Assembly (NCBI GenBank): GCA_029210815.1
Contig: JARGGB010000008.1
Location: forward strand, 1 to 64,000
DNA length: 64,000 nucleotides
Origin: Candidatus Brevefilum sp.
GTDB lineage: Bacteria; Chloroflexota; Anaerolineae; Anaerolineales; Anaerolineaceae
Direction: 5' to 3'
Part shown: in pieces, positions 62,269 to 64,000 of the stretch
Layout of the letters: each line of letters starts with the position of its first letter
How positions within the stretch are numbered: the first letter of the stretch is position 1
The notes under the pieces: model-generated
The model's input: only the letters and a program-made list of their open reading frames with translations
Database searches by the model: none
What the model was told of the DNA's origin: nothing
Program-made: the position numbers and the translations under genes

Positions 62269-64000
62269 TTAATCGATCTCAATTGAATATTGCGCTTTTT
62301 GACGGGTGACTGGGCTTGTGCCGCTGATCACCAGGATGACGGAATCCACATCATCACTGATTTGTAACTCGATTTTTGCCATGTTGGCTTCGTTCAATTC
62401 AATCGGGATCACTTTGACTTCATTACCAAAAGTGATCAGTGATATTCGAAATTCCTGTGGCAGGAGGTTCTGAATGCGAACAAAACCTTTTGCATCCCAA
62501 CCACCCTGGTCAGCTTCGAAATCGGAGAAATAATCGATGGCAGGGATTTGAATGTCATCAACCACTATGCCAAGGCCGTTAACGGCTGCATCGGTAACAT
62601 AATCGAACCGAATGGTCACTTCATCCCCGGCAAATTGGCTAAGGTCAACGGTTTCCAACTGCCAGCCGTTTGTCTGACCGTTTAAACCACAGCCATAGCT
62701 GTTACCAGATGGGTCTTCATTGGTGCAGGAGCTGGTGTTCAGAATTTGCCAATTCTCTTTGTCTGTTGAGGCTGATACGAAGACATAGTCATAATCTTCT
62801 TCAAGGTCATACCAGGTCTGGTAACGCATCTCAACCGGGGCACTGACGTCACTCAGGTCGAACCGCTGTTCAAAGGACATATTTGAATGGTCACCCATAT
62901 TTGACCAGAAAAAATAATCACCGGAATAAGGTGAGACAGGCAGAATGCTGATGGCGGTATTGCCGTTAAAAATCAGGGTGTGTTGACCGGGGCAGGTGAT
63001 TTCAACGTAATCCACGCCAAATTGAGCCACATCATAATTGGTCTGGCTCATTGGGCAGCTTGGGAATGTGATCCCGGGGTTTGCAACCGGGGCACTTGGG
63101 TACAGGTAATAATCGTAGCGACCGTCAGCGACATCACTATCACCTAAAATATTGGCAGCAGCCCAATCAGCAAAGACATCTTCTGCTGTAACCTGCTCCC
63201 CGGTCAGGGAGTCTATGACCCCCATTTCTTTGAGGACGATATCGATGCTTTCCATGCCGTTTTTATCATATGCCACCACTGCCTGTGTAGCTTCATCCCC
63301 AAAGCGCTCAAGGAAGTAGGTTGTAAAGAGTAAAGATGCGCCATAATGCGGTCCATTACCGCCAACGTTGGTGCCCCAATCGGTTAATTGGAGGTCCGGG
63401 TTGTTGATGTAACTGTAATCAAATCCGCCCGGGTCGAAACCATTGATCAGCTCTGCCAGCATTGAAAAGCCTTCATTGAGCCAGGTTTCTTCGTTTTTAT
63501 CTGTGTACCAGTGAATCATGTGCTGGTATTCATGAGCCAGGGTGCCGTAAATATAATCTTCCCAAAGGTACACATTGTCAGCGTTGATCAGGAACATCTC
63601 ATGGGCATTTGAGAATTCATGTGCTTCAGGGTGCAGAGAGTCGGCCGATGAAAAATAACCAGCCAGTGAATTGCCCAGTCCGCCGGCATAGACAATATAA
63701 ATGCGGGGATCGCCGTCAACGCCCGGGGACCATTCGCTGCCGAAAAATTCATGGTTGGTCGGGTAGATCTCTTTGTCAAAGGTATCACCCAGCGAGCGCA
63801 GGTCAATCTCATCATATTCCACGCCGTCTTCTATCCAGATATAAACGTGGTCACCCAGGTAACGAAGGGTGGTGTCGACTTTGAAATTTTCATTGGTATC
63901 AACATCTGTCACCCAAAACGCCTGTGGGTCACCCAGCGCATAAGGTGCATTTTCATCCACTAACATTTCAGGGATGGCTTCTTTACCGGCGAGACGCTGC
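62269..64000 (-). CDS. Secreted metallopeptidase (immune inhibitor A/M6-like), 5' end outside window
   Basis: The C-terminal 577 residues of a large extracellular zinc peptidase; the frame is still open at the window edge. The zinc motif HEYQH is at 63520-63534, followed by NEGFSMLAELINGFDP, which supplies the third ligand as in gluzincin-like peptidases. An aspartate/asparagine-rich stretch before it (YPTNHEFFGSEWSPGVDGDP) may bind calcium. After about residue 330 there is an Ig/concanavalin-like module typical of M6 proteins (SNMSFEQRFDLSDVSAPVEM and LSQFAGDEVTIRFDYVTDAA), and a final beta-rich domain. No start, signal peptide or propeptide is in the window. Confidence 0.85.
   Translation of the reverse strand, partial: QRLAGKEAIPEMLVDENAPYALGDPQAFWVTDVDTNENFKVDTTLRYLGDHVYIWIEDGVEYDEIDLRSLGDTFDKEIYPTNHEFFGSEWSPGVDGDPRIYIVYAGGLGNSLAGYFSSADSLHPEAHEFSNAHEMFLINADNVYLWEDYIYGTLAHEYQHMIHWYTDKNEETWLNEGFSMLAELINGFDPGGFDYSYINNPDLQLTDWGTNVGGNGPHYGASLLFTTYFLERFGDEATQAVVAYDKNGMESIDIVLKEMGVIDSLTGEQVTAEDVFADWAAANILGDSDVADGRYDYYLYPSAPVANPGITFPSCPMSQTNYDVAQFGVDYVEITCPGQHTLIFNGNTAISILPVSPYSGDYFFWSNMGDHSNMSFEQRFDLSDVSAPVEMRYQTWYDLEEDYDYVFVSASTDKENWQILNTSSCTNEDPSGNSYGCGLNGQTNGWQLETVDLSQFAGDEVTIRFDYVTDAAVNGLGIVVDDIQIPAIDYFSDFEADQGGWDAKGFVRIQNLLPQEFRISLITFGNEVKVIPIELNEANMAKIELQISDDVDSVILVISGTSPVTRQKAQYSIEID

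Overview
The window looks like a chromosomal segment of a Chloroflexota bacterium, most likely class Anaerolineae. This is inferred from the style of the proteins: lipoproteins with Thr/Pro-rich linkers and Nbr1-type FW/Ig domains, a BMP-family nucleoside ABC system, a PadR/HAAS pair and a compact adrenodoxin-reductase-like flavoprotein. No rRNA gene is present to confirm it. Base composition is moderate and housekeeping genes are interspersed with lineage-specific envelope genes. No phage, integrase, transposase or CRISPR array was seen.

Layout. 1-3.3 kb: the 3' end of an L-lactate permease gene, three small membrane-protein genes (one AtpZ/AtpI-like) and murE. 3.6-6.3 kb (minus): the rpsO-pnp operon. 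6.7-8.8 kb (minus): dusB-queG, tRNA modification. 8.8-10.8 kb: two FW-domain lipoproteins. 11.0-14.4 kb: an ABC-2 exporter (one ATPase, two permeases). 14.6-15.8 kb: a NifS/IscS-type cysteine desulfurase. 15.9-21.2 kb: a BMP/NupOPQ-type nucleoside importer with its own promoter and an internal terminator. 21.3-24.1 kb: an MFS permease, trmD and inorganic pyrophosphatase. 24.3-26.5 kb: polyphosphate kinase. 26.5-29.6 kb: a small anchored protein, a lipoprotein gene broken by one in-frame stop, and a PadR/HAAS pair with a consensus promoter. 29.6-30.4 kb: non-coding, with a 230-bp tandem repeat. 30.4-36.5 kb: an orphan DNA methyltransferase, an unknown 488-aa protein, a nucleoside phosphorylase, a lipoprotein remnant, a phosphodiesterase and an MFS permease. 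36.7-38.4 kb: glnA with a long, apparently structured leader. 38.5-39.7 kb: a P-loop ATPase and a small protein behind a consensus promoter carrying a LexA-like box. 39.8-43.5 kb: a metallophosphoesterase, acpS and an M16 peptidase pair. 43.6-46.6 kb: a flavoprotein reductase, a membrane protein and an M19 dipeptidase. 46.7-53.8 kb: an S1-domain protein, ftsK, rho, a LysM-M23 peptidase and tRNA-Arg(CCU). 53.9-64 kb: a small acidic protein, a four-repeat secreted protein, Hsp20, an M23 peptidase, an MBL-asparaginase-endonuclease III operon, miaB, a STAS protein and a truncated secreted metallopeptidase.

How it fits together. Much of the window serves translation and RNA (rpsO, pnp, dusB, queG, trmD, miaB, S1 protein, rho, tRNA-Arg), the envelope (murE, two M23 peptidases, ftsK, lipoproteins) and nutrient or phosphate handling (glnA, nucleoside import and phosphorolysis, ppk, ppa, lactate permease). 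The least explained signals are the structured glnA leader, the LexA-box P-loop cassette, a dispersed palindrome with compensatory stem changes, a candidate attenuator before rho, and a set of genes whose -10 box lies 6-8 nt from the start codon with no ribosome binding site.
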